Source: Bosea sp. 29B (GTDB taxonomy: Bacteria > Pseudomonadota > Alphaproteobacteria > Rhizobiales > Beijerinckiaceae). From it: 64,000 nt of DNA. The position numbers were made by a program, and so were the translations under genes. Location: positions 2,139,408-2,203,407 of the forward strand of contig NZ_LR733817.1 of the NCBI RefSeq assembly GCF_902506165.1, given 5' to 3'. Of this stretch, positions 25,654 to 34,135 are shown in pieces. The stretch's first letter is position 1. Each line of letters begins with the position of its first letter. Under the pieces are notes generated by a model. That model saw only the letters and a list, made by a program, of their open reading frames with translations, did no database searches and was not told the DNA's origin.

Positions 25654-26805
25654 TCAGGCCCTGACGCGCAGGGCAGCGAGCCGCTCCAGCGCCTTGTCCA
25701 GCGTCGCATCGTGCTTGGCGAAGCAGAAGCGCACGACATTGCGCACCGCCCCTTCCGCGTAGAAGGCGCTGACCGGGATCGCGGCGACGCCGTGCTCGGC
25801 GACCAGTCGCTGGCAGAAGGCGACGTCGTCGCTCTCGCCGAGCGGGCTGATGTCGACATTGAGGAAATAGGTGCCGGCGCTCGGCAGCACGCTGAAGCCG
25901 AGATCGTTGAGGCCGCCGGCGAAGCGATCGCGCGAGCGCTGGAAATCGGCGCGCATCCCTTCGAAATAGGCGTCGTCCTTGCCGAGGCCATAGGCGACCG
26001 CCGCCTGCAGGTTCGGCGGCGTGGTGAAGGTGATGTACTGGTGCGCCTTGGCGAGCACGCGCATCAGCTCGGGCGCCGCCATCACCATCCCGACCTTCCA
26101 GCCGGTCAGCGAGAAGATCTTGCCGGCCGAGGAGATCTTGACCGTACGCTCGCGCATGCCGGGCCGGCTCATCAACGGCTGATGGCGGTGGCCGTCGAAG
26201 ACGACATGCTCCCAGACGTCGTCGCAGATCGCGCACGCATCGTGCCGGACGCAGAACGAGGCCAGGAGGTCGAGATCGGCTTCGCTGAAATTGGTCGCGG
26301 TCGGGTTGAGCGGGTTGTTGAACAGCACCACCTTGGTCTTCGGCGAGAAGGCTTTCGCCAGCGCCTCCTCGCTGAGCCCGAAATGCGGCGGCGTCAGCGT
26401 CACGAATTTGGGAATGCCGCCGGCACGCCGCACCAGCGGCAGGTAGGCGTCGTACATCGGCTCGAACAGCACGACCTCGTCGCCGGGCGAGATGAGTGCC
26501 ATCAGCGCCCCGGCGATCGCCTCGGTCGCGCCGGAGGTGATCATCACCTCGGCCTCCGGATCGAGCTCCAAACCCTGCCAATGCCGGAAATGCGTCGCCG
26601 TCGCCTGGCGCAGCTCAGGCAGGCCCATCATCGGCGGGTACTGGTTCCAGCCCTCGATCACGGCCTGCGCCGCCTTGCGGCGGACATCCTCGGGGCCGGG
26701 ATCGTCGGGGAAGCCCTGGCCGAGATTGACGGCCTGGTGCTCGCGCGCGAGCCGCGACATGGTTTCGAAGATCGTCGTCGGAAGGGCGGAGAAGATTGGG
26801 TTCAT
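25654..26805 (-). CDS. Class I/II PLP-dependent aminotransferase
   Basis: A 383-aa fold-type I aminotransferase. The PLP Lys is in KISSAGKIFSLTGWKVG; NNPLNPTATNFS, ICDDVWEHVVFDG and the C-terminal RFCFAKHD (substrate-carboxylate Arg) are also present. The N-terminal AVNLGQGFPDDPGPEDVRRKA is typical of the kynurenine/glutamine transaminase and methionine aminotransferase (YbdL) branch. Substrate cannot be set from sequence. ATG 26805 (MNPIFSALP) is preferred; the frame extends to 26880 with an Arg/Pro-rich stretch. Its stop and that of the convergent helical-repeat gene are adjacent, forming TGATCA (25651-25656). Confidence 0.9.
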   Translation of the reverse strand: MNPIFSALPTTIFETMSRLAREHQAVNLGQGFPDDPGPEDVRRKAAQAVIEGWNQYPPMMGLPELRQATATHFRHWQGLELDPEAEVMITSGATEAIAGALMALISPGDEVVLFEPMYDAYLPLVRRAGGIPKFVTLTPPHFGLSEEALAKAFSPKTKVVLFNNPLNPTATNFSEADLDLLASFCVRHDACAICDDVWEHVVFDGHRHQPLMSRPGMRERTVKISSAGKIFSLTGWKVGMVMAAPELMRVLAKAHQYITFTTPPNLQAAVAYGLGKDDAYFEGMRADFQRSRDRFAGGLNDLGFSVLPSAGTYFLNVDISPLGESDDVAFCQRLVAEHGVAAIPVSAFYAEGAVRNVVRFCFAKHDATLDKALERLAALRVRA

Positions 26806-26919
26806 CGCGGCTGGCTTCACTCGGGAAGGCGGGCGTAAAGGCTCGGATGCCGCCATAGCACGCGCAACGCCGGTGTGCATCGTCCCGAAAAAGTGGCAGA
26901 TTATGCGGAGTGATGAATA

Positions 26920-26948
26920 TTGACATTCGTCAGTAGTCAGTGTTTTCT
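26920..26948 (+). promoter_or_regulatory. Weak promoter candidate upstream of cobQ
   Basis: A consensus -35 TTGACA (26920-26925) is followed, after 17 bp, by a poor -10, TTTTCT (26943-26948). It lies about 120 bp before cobQ in the 260-bp gap between the divergent aminotransferase and cobQ. No cobalamin riboswitch consensus was recognised in the gap, and I see nothing else in it. Confidence 0.3.
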
Positions 26949-27065
26949 ACCTCTCAGCCGGTTCACGCCAGCACTTCTGCGGTTTCTTCGCCCCTTTGGA
27001 GCCGTGGGACGCTGACGTGGATCGGTGAGCTTTTTCTGGGGCAGGAAGCGAGCTAGGCAGGCTCC

Positions 27066-28544
27066 ATGCATCCCTCCCATCGAATCCCTGCCCTGATGTT
27101 GCTCGGCACCGGCTCCAATGTCGGCAAGTCGCTGCTCGTCGCCGGCCTCTGCCGCCTCTTCGCCGATCGCGGGCTCAAGGTCCGCCCGTTCAAGCCGCAG
27201 AACATGTCGAACAATGCCGCTGCGACCGCACAGGGCGAGATCGGCCGGGCCCAGGCACTGCAGGCGCGCGCCGCCCGGATCGCGCCTGACGTCGACATGA
27301 ACCCGGTGCTGCTCAAGCCTGAGAGCGACCGCGGCAGTCAGATCATCCTGCAGGGCCGTGTCGCCGGCCATCTCTCCTCGGGGGATTTCAGCCGCCGCGG
27401 CGATTTCCTGCCGAAGGTGCTGGAGAGCTTCGAGCGACTGAGCGACGGCGCCGACCTGATCCTGGTCGAGGGCGCTGGTTCGCCGGCCGAGACCAATCTG
27501 CGCGCCCGCGACATCGCCAATCTCGGCTTTGCGCGTGCTGCCGGCGTTCCGGCGATCCTCGTCGGCGATATCGACCGCGGCGGGGTCATCGCCAGCCTCG
27601 TCGGCAGCCATGCCGTGCTCGATGCCGAGGACCGGGCGATGATCCGCGGCTTCGCCATCAACCGCTTCCGTGGCGATGTCGGCCTGTTCACGCCTGCGCT
27701 CGACACGATAACTAGGGCGACCGGCTGGCCGAGCCTCGGCGTCGTGCCCTGGTTCGCCGATGCCGCGCGTCTGCCGGCCGAGGACGGGCTCGACTTGATC
27801 CGGGGCGCCCCAGCTCGCGATGGCGCGCTGAAGATCGCCGTGCCGGTCCTGCCCGGCATCGCCAATTTCGACGATCTCGATCCGCTCAAGCTCGAGCCCG
27901 GCGTCGAGCTTGTCTTCATTGGCCCCGGCACGCCATTGCCGGGCGACGCCGCCCTGGTGATCCTGCCAGGCTCGAAGACGACCCTGCGCGATCTCGCCAG
28001 GCTGCGGGAGGAGGGCTGGGATATCGACATCCTCGCCCATCGCCGCCGCGGCGGCCATGTCCTCGGTCTCTGCGGCGGCTACCAGATGCTCGGCAAGACC
28101 GTGCGCGATCCGCTCGGGCTCGAAGGCCCGGCCGGCGCCGCCCCCGGGCTCGGCCTGCTCGATATCGAGACCGAGCTCACGCCGGACAAGACGGTGCGCG
28201 AGGTCGCGGTCGCCCATCCGGAGAGCGGCACGGCGGGCCGCGCCTACGAGATCCATCTCGGCGTCAGCGACGGGCCGGACCGCGCGCGGGCACCGTTCCG
28301 CGTCGACGGCCGGTCGGAAGGGGCCCGCAGCGCCGACGGAAGGGTGGTCGGGACCTATCTCCATGGCGTCCTGACCTCGGATCCGCTGCGCCGCGCCTGG
28401 CTCGAAAATCTGGCGGGAAAGCCGCTGGCGGAGGGTGAAGCCTATGAACCTGCCGTGGAAGCGGCGCTCGACCGCCTGGCCGGGCATCTGGAACGCCATC
28501 TCGACATCGACGCCATCCTCGCATTGGCGCGTTCGCGCTCCTGA
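27066..28544 (+). CDS. cobQ: Cobyric acid synthase CobQ
   Basis: A 492-aa glutamine-dependent amidotransferase that amidates four side chains of adenosylcobyrinic a,c-diamide in cobalamin synthesis. The N-terminal dethiobiotin-synthetase-like ATPase domain starts [26 protein letters not shown] (P-loop), with [15 protein letters not shown] following. The C-terminal glutaminase domain has Cys336 in [12 protein letters not shown] and a late catalytic His in [11 protein letters not shown]. Start ATG 27066 has AGGCAGG upstream. No other cob gene is in the window, so here cobQ is separated from the main cobalamin cluster. Confidence 0.96.
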   Translation: MHPSHRIPALMLLGTGSNVGKSLLVAGLCRLFADRGLKVRPFKPQNMSNNAAATAQGEIGRAQALQARAARIAPDVDMNPVLLKPESDRGSQIILQGRVAGHLSSGDFSRRGDFLPKVLESFERLSDGADLILVEGAGSPAETNLRARDIANLGFARAAGVPAILVGDIDRGGVIASLVGSHAVLDAEDRAMIRGFAINRFRGDVGLFTPALDTITRATGWPSLGVVPWFADAARLPAEDGLDLIRGAPARDGALKIAVPVLPGIANFDDLDPLKLEPGVELVFIGPGTPLPGDAALVILPGSKTTLRDLARLREEGWDIDILAHRRRGGHVLGLCGGYQMLGKTVRDPLGLEGPAGAAPGLGLLDIETELTPDKTVREVAVAHPESGTAGRAYEIHLGVSDGPDRARAPFRVDGRSEGARSADGRVVGTYLHGVLTSDPLRRAWLENLAGKPLAEGEAYEPAVEAALDRLAGHLERHLDIDAILALARSRS

Positions 28545-28608
28545 CATCGAACGGGTGTTTTGCGAAAAACTGTCAGGAGAACACAAATAAAGCTTTGCCG
28601 TTCAATTT

Positions 28609-28640
28609 GTTGACGAATGACGAAATTCGTCATAGTCAAC
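28609..28640. promoter_or_regulatory. Palindromic operator candidate for the TetR gene
   Basis: ATGACGAA and TTCGTCAT flank a single A (28617-28633). An outer GTTGAC (28609-28614) and GTCAAC (28635-28640) continue the symmetry, offset by one base. A tandem TGACGAA (28611-28617, 28618-28624) adds a repeated half-site. TTGACG (28610-28615) could be a -35 within the site. It lies about 60 bp before the start of the downstream TetR gene, as expected for an autorepressed regulator. Confidence 0.6.
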
Positions 28641-28698
28641 GATGGCGTCCGCAGACGGCCTACGGGAACAAGTCAACAGACCGGGAAGTTGCTGTGGC

Positions 28699-29295
28699 AT
28701 GAGCACAGTAGAGCGCGATACAAGGCACGACATCATCGATGTCGCCGAGCGGTTCTTCCGCCAGATCGGCTATCAGAAGACCACTGTCGCCGATATCGCC
28801 AAGTCGCTGCGCATGAGTCCGGCGAATGTCTATCGTTTCTTCGACTCCAAGAAGGCGATCAACGAGGCCGTTGCCGAGCGCTCGATGAGCGAACTCGAGG
28901 CGACCGTCGCAGCGATCGCCGCCGAGAAGCGTCCGGCGAGCGAGCGCCTGCGCGACATCCTCGCCGCGACCTGCCGCATCAATGCGGCCCGCTATCTCGA
29001 CAACCACCGCCTGCATGAAATGGTCGCCTGCGCCATGGAGGAGAGCTGGGACGTCATCCGCGGCCATATCGAGCGCTATGACGCGATCCTGCGCTCCGTC
29101 GTCGCCGACGGCATCGCCAGGGGCGAGTTCACCGCCCGCGATCCGGTTACCGCGACCCATTGTGTACGCATGGCGATGCTGCGCTTCTGTCATCCGCTCC
29201 TGCTCGGCCAATGTGCCGAGCTTCCCGGCCCGACCGTCGAGGAGATGATCGATTTCATCCTCGCCGGGCTGGGCGCCGTCCGCTCCGCTGCCTGA
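28699..29295 (+). CDS. TetR/AcrR-family transcriptional regulator
   Basis: A 198-aa regulator. The N-terminal helix-turn-helix is DIIDVAERFFRQIGYQKTTVADIAKSLRMSPANVYRFFDSKKAINEAV, followed by an all-helical ligand domain with LEEMIDFILAGL-like ending. I use ATG 28699 (MSTVERDTRH); the frame extends 19 codons upstream, where a Cys-rich non-family segment would be added. The palindrome at 28609-28640 is its likely operator. No efflux pump or enzyme gene is adjacent in the usual divergent position, since cobQ and the polysaccharide gene are both on the same strand, so the target genes and inducer are unknown. Confidence 0.9.
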   Translation: MSTVERDTRHDIIDVAERFFRQIGYQKTTVADIAKSLRMSPANVYRFFDSKKAINEAVAERSMSELEATVAAIAAEKRPASERLRDILAATCRINAARYLDNHRLHEMVACAMEESWDVIRGHIERYDAILRSVVADGIARGEFTARDPVTATHCVRMAMLRFCHPLLLGQCAELPGPTVEEMIDFILAGLGAVRSAA

Positions 29296-29352
29296 CCGGC
29301 AGCTCCGACCTGCGTTGACAAGGCGCTGGCGGAGCGGGATACCCCGCCGCGC

Positions 29353-31320
29353 ATGCTGAATCTCAACAAACAGAGCGCCAAGAAGCTCGCCGTGGTCGCC
29401 CATGACCTGGCGATGACGGCGCTCGCGATCGTCTTCGTCTTCGCCGTGCGCTTCGATGGCTGGCTGTTCGAGGAGCGGATGCGGCAATTGCCGAAGATCC
29501 TGCCCTTCTTCGTCGCCTATGCCGGGGCAGTGTACTGGTTCTTCCAGCTCTATCGCTCGAAATGGCGGTTCGCCTCGCTGCCGGATCTCTCGAACATCGT
29601 CCGGGCGGTCACGGTCCTGACCCTGACCTTGCTGGTCGTCGACTACGTGCTCGTCGCGCCGAATCTCTACGGCTATTATTTTTTCGGCAAGATCACGATT
29701 GTCCTCTATTGGCTGGTGCAGGTTGCGCTGCTGGGTGGCCCGCGCCTGGCCTATCGCTATTTCAAATATTCCCGCTCCAAGCACCAGGCCGCGCGCGGGG
29801 CCAGCCTGCCGGCCCTGCTGCTCGGCCGCGCCGTCGACATCGAAATCGTGATCCGGGCGATGGAATCGGGCGCGATGGGCAAGATGCGGCCGGCCGGCGT
29901 CCTCTCGCCGAGGCCCGATGATCTCGGGCAGTCCATCCGTGGCGTGCCGGTGCTCGGCTTGCTCTCGCAGATTGACACGATCGCGACCGACGCCAGCGAG
30001 CGCGGCGAGCCGTTCCGCCGTATCGTCGCGACGCCGAGCGCGCTCGCGCCCGAGGCCGAGCCGGACAAATGGCTCGCCCACACCCGCAAACTCGCCATCC
30101 CGATCTCGCGGCTCGATACGCTCGGCGAGGGCATGCGCGGCAATGAGCTGGCTCCTCTGGAGATCGAGGACCTCCTGGTGCGCCCCTCGGTCAAGATCGA
30201 TCGGGCGCGGCTCGAAGGCTTCCTCAAGGGCAAGCGCGTCATCGTCACCGGCGGCGGCGGCTCGATCGGCTCGGAGATCTGCCTGCGCTGCGCTGCCTTC
30301 GGCGCGGTGGAACTGCTCGTCGTCGAGAATTCCGAGCCGGCGCTGTTCCACGTCACCGAGGCGCTGGCCGCCCAGGATCTCCCGATGCGGGTCACCGGTG
30401 CGCTCGCCGATGTCCGCGACGAGGCCCGTCTCGGCCCGTTGTTCAAGGCCTTCGCGCCCGACATCGTCATCCATGCCGCCGCGCTGAAGCATGTGCCCTA
30501 CCTTGAGGCCGATTGGGGCGAGGGCATCAAGACCAACATCTTCGGCTCGGTTGTCGCGATCGAGGCGGCGATTGCCGCCGGCGCCGGCATCTTCGTGATG
30601 ATCTCGACCGACAAGGCGATCGAGCCGGTCTCGATGCTGGGCGCGACCAAGCGCTTCGCCGAGATGTACGCCCAGGCGCGCGATGCCGAGTTCGCCAATG
30701 GCAATCGCGGCACGCGCCTCGTCGCGGTCCGCTTCGGCAACGTGCTCGGCTCGGTCGGCTCGGTGGTGCCGAAGTTCAAGGCGCAGATCGAGCGCGGCGG
30801 GCCGGTCACCGTCACCAGCCCGGAGATGATCCGCTACTTCATGACCATCCGCGAGGCCTGCGACCTCGTGCTGACCTCGGCCTCTCATGCGCCCGAGCAC
30901 GAGGCGCAGGACGAGCGCGCCGCCGTCTATGTGCTGAAGATGGGTCAGCCGCTCAAGATAATGGATCTTGCCGAGCGCATGATCCGCCTCGCCGGCTATG
31001 AGCCGGGCGTCGACATCGAGATCGCCGTGACCGGCGTCCGGCCGGGCGAGCGCCTGAACGAGATCCTCTTCGCCAAGGACGAGCCGATGGCCGAGACCGG
31101 GCTCGACGGTGTCATGGCGGCCAAGCCGATCTTCGCCGGCCGCGAACGCATGCAGGGCTGGCTCGACGAGCTCGAGCGGGCGCTGGCAGCGCAGGACAGG
31201 CTCGGCGCCGAGGCGGTGCTCGAAGCGGCGATCCCCGATTTCAGCCGGCGTCGGCCCGGCTTGCCGCCAGTTGCGCCAGCGCAGCCTTCGTCTCCGCAGG
31301 CGGCCGCCAGCCAGCCTTGA
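29353..31320 (+). CDS. Nucleotide-sugar 4,6-dehydratase/epimerase, WbpM/CapD-like membrane SDR
   Basis: A 655-aa inner-membrane protein. The N-terminal ~140 residues hold four hydrophobic helices (DLAMTALAIVFVFAVRF, LPFFVAYAGAVYWFFQLY, VTVLTLTLLVVDYVLVA, VLYWLVQVALLGG). A CoA-binding-like middle domain and a C-terminal extended-SDR domain with VTGGGGSIGSEICLR (NAD(P) loop) and STDKAIEPVSMLGATKRFAEMY follow. In the large WbpM class the SDR catalytic Tyr is replaced by Met (S-M-x3-K), and that pattern is seen here. It should make UDP-2-acetamido-2,6-dideoxy-4-hexulose for surface polysaccharide. Its 3' end overlaps the convergent epimerase gene by 80 bp. Confidence 0.9.
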   Translation: MLNLNKQSAKKLAVVAHDLAMTALAIVFVFAVRFDGWLFEERMRQLPKILPFFVAYAGAVYWFFQLYRSKWRFASLPDLSNIVRAVTVLTLTLLVVDYVLVAPNLYGYYFFGKITIVLYWLVQVALLGGPRLAYRYFKYSRSKHQAARGASLPALLLGRAVDIEIVIRAMESGAMGKMRPAGVLSPRPDDLGQSIRGVPVLGLLSQIDTIATDASERGEPFRRIVATPSALAPEAEPDKWLAHTRKLAIPISRLDTLGEGMRGNELAPLEIEDLLVRPSVKIDRARLEGFLKGKRVIVTGGGGSIGSEICLRCAAFGAVELLVVENSEPALFHVTEALAAQDLPMRVTGALADVRDEARLGPLFKAFAPDIVIHAAALKHVPYLEADWGEGIKTNIFGSVVAIEAAIAAGAGIFVMISTDKAIEPVSMLGATKRFAEMYAQARDAEFANGNRGTRLVAVRFGNVLGSVGSVVPKFKAQIERGGPVTVTSPEMIRYFMTIREACDLVLTSASHAPEHEAQDERAAVYVLKMGQPLKIMDLAERMIRLAGYEPGVDIEIAVTGVRPGERLNEILFAKDEPMAETGLDGVMAAKPIFAGRERMQGWLDELERALAAQDRLGAEAVLEAAIPDFSRRRPGLPPVAPAQPSSPQAAASQP

Positions 31321-32170
31321 TCAGCGCAGCCGGCGAGGCGACGAGCCCGTTCGCCAATCGCTCATAGGCGCCCGCGCGCCCGGCGAGCCGAGCTGCCAGC
31401 GCCAGCAGCGCCGACGGGACGGGGATCAGCCCTGGCCCGCGTCCGAGGCCGGCGCGCATCGCGGCGAGCATCTGCGCGACCGAGAGGGGCTCCGGATCGG
31501 CGACGATGTAGCTGCGCCTGGCCGGGCAGGCCCCCGTCAGCGCGAAGGCAACCGCATCGGTGAGGTTCTCGATCGCCAGCAGCGAGCGCTTCGCTGAGAG
31601 CGCACCAAGCGGCAGCAGCACAGGCAGCTTCGCCAGCTTGAGGAGCGCCGCCATGTTGGCCTTCACCCCCGGCCCGTAGACAAGCACCGGCCGCAGCGCG
31701 ACCCAGTCGAGATCGAGCCCGGCGAGCCCCTGTTCGGCCGCCAGCTTGGAGCGGCCATAGGCGTCGGTCGGGGCAGGCGTATCGGCCTCGGTCAGTGGCT
31801 TGCTACCAATCGGCCCGGCCTGCGCCCGGATCGAGGACAGGAAGACGAAGCGCCGCACGCCTGCCGCCTGCGCTGCCCGCGCCAGCGCCAGCGTCGCCTG
31901 CGTGTTGACCTGTTGGTAGCGGTCCTCCGGGATGTCGCCGTCGGCATGGGCCAATCCGGCGCTGTGGACGACGTGGTCGACGCCGTCGAGCAGCGGCTGC
32001 CAGTCGATCGGCGCGCCGAGATCGCCGATCGCGACATGCTCGACATCGGGGCTGGCAGGCTTTGCGGCCCGCCCGGCCGTCCGCACGCGATAGCCGCGCG
32101 CGGCGAGGTCGCGCAGCAGATGCTGGCCGACGAAGCCGCTCGCGCCGGTGAGCAGGATGCGCTCGCTCAT
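31241..32170 (-). CDS. NAD-dependent sugar epimerase/reductase (extended SDR, WbpV-like)
   Basis: A 309-aa extended SDR. The nucleotide loop is ILLTGASGFVGQHLLRDL, and the active site is FLSSIRAQ (Ser) with AYGRSKLAAE (Tyr-x3-Lys). The closest pattern I recognise is the UDP-glucose/GlcNAc C4-epimerase or 4-reductase group that accompanies WecA/WbpL-type glycosyltransferases (WbpV in Pseudomonas). It overlaps the glycosyltransferase downstream by ATGA (32167-32170), so the two are co-expressed, and it converges with an 80-bp overlap on the WbpM-like gene. Together they look like the initiation module for an O-antigen or exopolysaccharide. Confidence 0.85.
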   Translation of the reverse strand: MSERILLTGASGFVGQHLLRDLAARGYRVRTAGRAAKPASPDVEHVAIGDLGAPIDWQPLLDGVDHVVHSAGLAHADGDIPEDRYQQVNTQATLALARAAQAAGVRRFVFLSSIRAQAGPIGSKPLTEADTPAPTDAYGRSKLAAEQGLAGLDLDWVALRPVLVYGPGVKANMAALLKLAKLPVLLPLGALSAKRSLLAIENLTDAVAFALTGACPARRSYIVADPEPLSVAQMLAAMRAGLGRGPGLIPVPSALLALAARLAGRAGAYERLANGLVASPAALIKAGWRPPAETKAALAQLAASRADAG

Positions 32171-33246
32171 GGCCGCGCCCGCTTGCGCGAGAAGCGGCGC
32201 AGCAGGCCGATCGTCAGCGCCAGCGCCATCGACAGGCAGCCGAGCTGTGCCCAGAGTGCCGGCACGGCGATGCTGATCGCTGCGAGTGCGATCAGGGCAA
32301 GATTGAGCAGGCCGATCTGCGCGACGATCTCGATGACCCTGAAGCCGTTATCGGTCGCCTGCTGGTAGAAATGCGAACGGTGCGCCTGCCAGACCTTTTC
32401 GCCTCGCACCAGGCGGCGCAGCAGCGTGATCGTCGAATCCATCACGTGATAGAGCGGCAGGATCAGCGCTGCGGTCAGCGCGCCGGTGCCGGCGAGGCGG
32501 TAGAGCAGATAGGCTCCGAGCAGGCCGAGCGGCAAAGCCCCGACATCGCCGAGGAAGATGCGCGCCACCGGCTTGTTGAGCGGGGAAAAGCCGAGGAGGC
32601 CGCCGAGCAGCGCCGCGGCAAGAAGGCCGGTGGCGGGGTCGACGATGCCATGGCCGGCAGCGAGCACGATCGCGGCGGCGAGCGGCACCAGCCCCGCGAG
32701 GGTGATCCAGTCGATCCCGTCCATGAAATTGACGAGGTTGACGAACCAGGCACCGGCGATCAGGGCAAGGACGCGCTCGGCCCAGAGCGGCAATGTCTCC
32801 GGCAGCAGCCGCACGTCGGGCGCGGCGTAGAAGACGACGATGCCGACGCAGAGGAATTGCAGTGGCAGGCGCAGCGCCGGCGAGAGTGGCCTGATGTCGT
32901 CCCAGGCGCCGACCACGGCCAGCAAAGCGGAGGCGGCCATGACCAGGACGAGGCCTTGCCGGGCGCCCACATCCATCGGAATGAAGGCGAGCGCGAGTCC
33001 CAACGCCAGGAAAGCACCGGCGAGCACGGCGATGCCGCCGCCCTGCGGCGTCGGCGTGCGGTGGCTGGAACGGGCATTCGGCCGCGCCAGCGCATAGCGC
33101 ATCATCAGAGGCCGCAGGGCCAGGCACAGCACGAAGGCCAGGCCGGCGGCGAATGCGATCAGCAGGAGGGGCGCGAAACGTTCCAAGGCGGGCGGACCAT
33201 AGCCATCCGGCTGCTTGCCGCAAGCAGCTCTTGCATCGGCGAGCAC
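32167..33246 (-). CDS. Glycosyltransferase family 4 (WecA/WbpL-like polyprenyl-phosphate sugar-1-phosphate transferase)
   Basis: A polytopic membrane enzyme of ~10-11 helices. VNFMDGIDWITLAG carries the catalytic Asp motif and FLGDVGALPLGLLGAYLLY the conserved metal/UDP-binding segment; SHRTPTPQGGGIAVL is the N-terminal family block. It should load the first sugar phosphate onto undecaprenyl phosphate. Start: GTG 33246 gives 359 aa, but the first 20 residues (MLADARAACGKQPDGYGPPA) are not family-like, there is no Shine-Dalgarno sequence, and the codon lies within the LexA-box candidate of mmcB. TTG 33186 (LERFAPLLLIAF) is a reasonable alternative. Confidence 0.87.
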   Translation of the reverse strand: MLADARAACGKQPDGYGPPALERFAPLLLIAFAAGLAFVLCLALRPLMMRYALARPNARSSHRTPTPQGGGIAVLAGAFLALGLALAFIPMDVGARQGLVLVMAASALLAVVGAWDDIRPLSPALRLPLQFLCVGIVVFYAAPDVRLLPETLPLWAERVLALIAGAWFVNLVNFMDGIDWITLAGLVPLAAAIVLAAGHGIVDPATGLLAAALLGGLLGFSPLNKPVARIFLGDVGALPLGLLGAYLLYRLAGTGALTAALILPLYHVMDSTITLLRRLVRGEKVWQAHRSHFYQQATDNGFRVIEIVAQIGLLNLALIALAAISIAVPALWAQLGCLSMALALTIGLLRRFSRKRARP

Positions 33247-33257
33247 AAAAGAAGAAC
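33243..33257 (+). promoter_or_regulatory. LexA-box candidate upstream of mmcB
   Basis: GCAC-N7-GAAC (33243-33257), that is GTTC-N7-GTGC on the other strand, differs in one base from the alphaproteobacterial SOS box GTTC-N7-GTTC. It ends nine bases before the mmcB ATG. mmcB is described as SOS-regulated in Caulobacter, which makes the match more credible. Not verified against a local LexA model. Confidence 0.4.
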
Positions 33258-33266
33258 ATAACAGAT

Positions 33267-33728
33267 ATGGCGCTCTCCGATTCCGCCCTCAATCCGCCGC
33301 CTGCGCGGCCGGAGATCACCCGTGCCGTCTGCCGCGGCGCCTCGCGCCATCTGCGCGAGCGCGGCTATGCCATCGTCAAGGAGATGACCTTCGCCAATGG
33401 CCGGCGCGGCGACATCGTCGCGCTCTCGCCATCCGGCGAATTGCTGGTGGTCGAGGTCAAGTCGGGGATCGAGGATTACCGCGTCGATGGCAAATGGCCG
33501 GATTACCGCGATTATTGCGACGGTTTCCTCTTCGCGGTCGCTCCGGAATTTCCGCTAGAGGTCCTGCCCGAGGATGTCGGCCTGATCGTCGCCGACGCCT
33601 TTGGCGGCGAGTTGCTGCGCGAGCCGCCGCGCCATCAGCTGGCACCGGCGCGCCGGAAAATGCTGGCCATCGCCTTCGCCAGGCTGGCGGCCGGGCGGCT
33701 GGCGCTTCTGGAGGATCCGGGAACCTAG
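33267..33728 (+). CDS. mmcB: MmcB-family DNA repair protein (DUF1052)
   Basis: A 153-aa protein of the MmcB family (DUF1052). The core reads GYAIVKEMTFANGRRGDIVALSPSGELLVVEVKSGIEDYRVDGKW, a PD-(D/E)xK-type nuclease arrangement with Asp (RGDIV) and E-x-K (VEVKS). In Caulobacter crescentus mmcB is required for mitomycin C resistance and is induced in the SOS response; nuclease activity is a prediction. The ATG at 33267 fits the family N-terminus MALSDSALNPPPARPEITRAVCRG. Its TAG stop overlaps the convergent haemoglobin stop at the palindrome CTAG (33725-33728). Confidence 0.88.
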   Translation: MALSDSALNPPPARPEITRAVCRGASRHLRERGYAIVKEMTFANGRRGDIVALSPSGELLVVEVKSGIEDYRVDGKWPDYRDYCDGFLFAVAPEFPLEVLPEDVGLIVADAFGGELLREPPRHQLAPARRKMLAIAFARLAAGRLALLEDPGT

Positions 33729-34135
33729 CTCGCCGCGCGCGCCGGCAGGACGAGCGCCTTCGGGCCGATGTTCAGGCTGATCTGCAGGCTGTCGGCGATG
33801 CGATGGGCGCGGTCGATGAACAGGAACCTGGCTGGGCCGGTGCAGAGCTCGGTGACCGTCGATTCGAACAGCGCGAGCCAGCGCTCGAAATGCTGCATCT
33901 CGAGCGGAAGCGGCATGTGGACCTGCTGTGGCTTGCCGCGATAGCGCCCGCTCATCAGCGTCACCGACGACCAGAAATCACGCAGCTTGGCGAGATGGGC
34001 GTCCCAATCGTCGCCGAGCTTTTCGAGGAAGATCGGGCCGATCAGCGGGTCCAGCCGCACCCGGCCGTAGAAGGTGTCGACCAGCTCGGCGATCAGCTCT
34101 TCGCTGATGCGCTCCGGCAGCGCCGTCCCGCTCAT
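33725..34135 (-). CDS. Group III truncated haemoglobin
   Basis: A 136-aa 2-on-2 globin. LIAELVDTFYGRVRLDPLIGPIF, DDWDAHLAKLRDFWSSVTLMSGRYRGKPQQVHMPLPLEMQHFERWLALFESTV match group III truncated haemoglobins (such as Campylobacter Ctb); the proximal haem His is most likely that of MQHFERWL. ATG 34135 overlaps the actR stop (ATGA, 34132-34135), so the globin is translated with the redox regulator. Possible roles are O2 or NO binding and peroxide or NO detoxification, and they are not decided by sequence. The longest frame (to 34222) only reads through actR. Confidence 0.92.
   Translation of the reverse strand: MSGTALPERISEELIAELVDTFYGRVRLDPLIGPIFLEKLGDDWDAHLAKLRDFWSSVTLMSGRYRGKPQQVHMPLPLEMQHFERWLALFESTVTELCTGPARFLFIDRAHRIADSLQISLNIGPKALVLPARAAS

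Noticed and set aside
26806..27065. Cobalamin riboswitch before cobQ
   Set aside because: I looked for the B12-box consensus and supporting stems in the 260-bp gap and found none.
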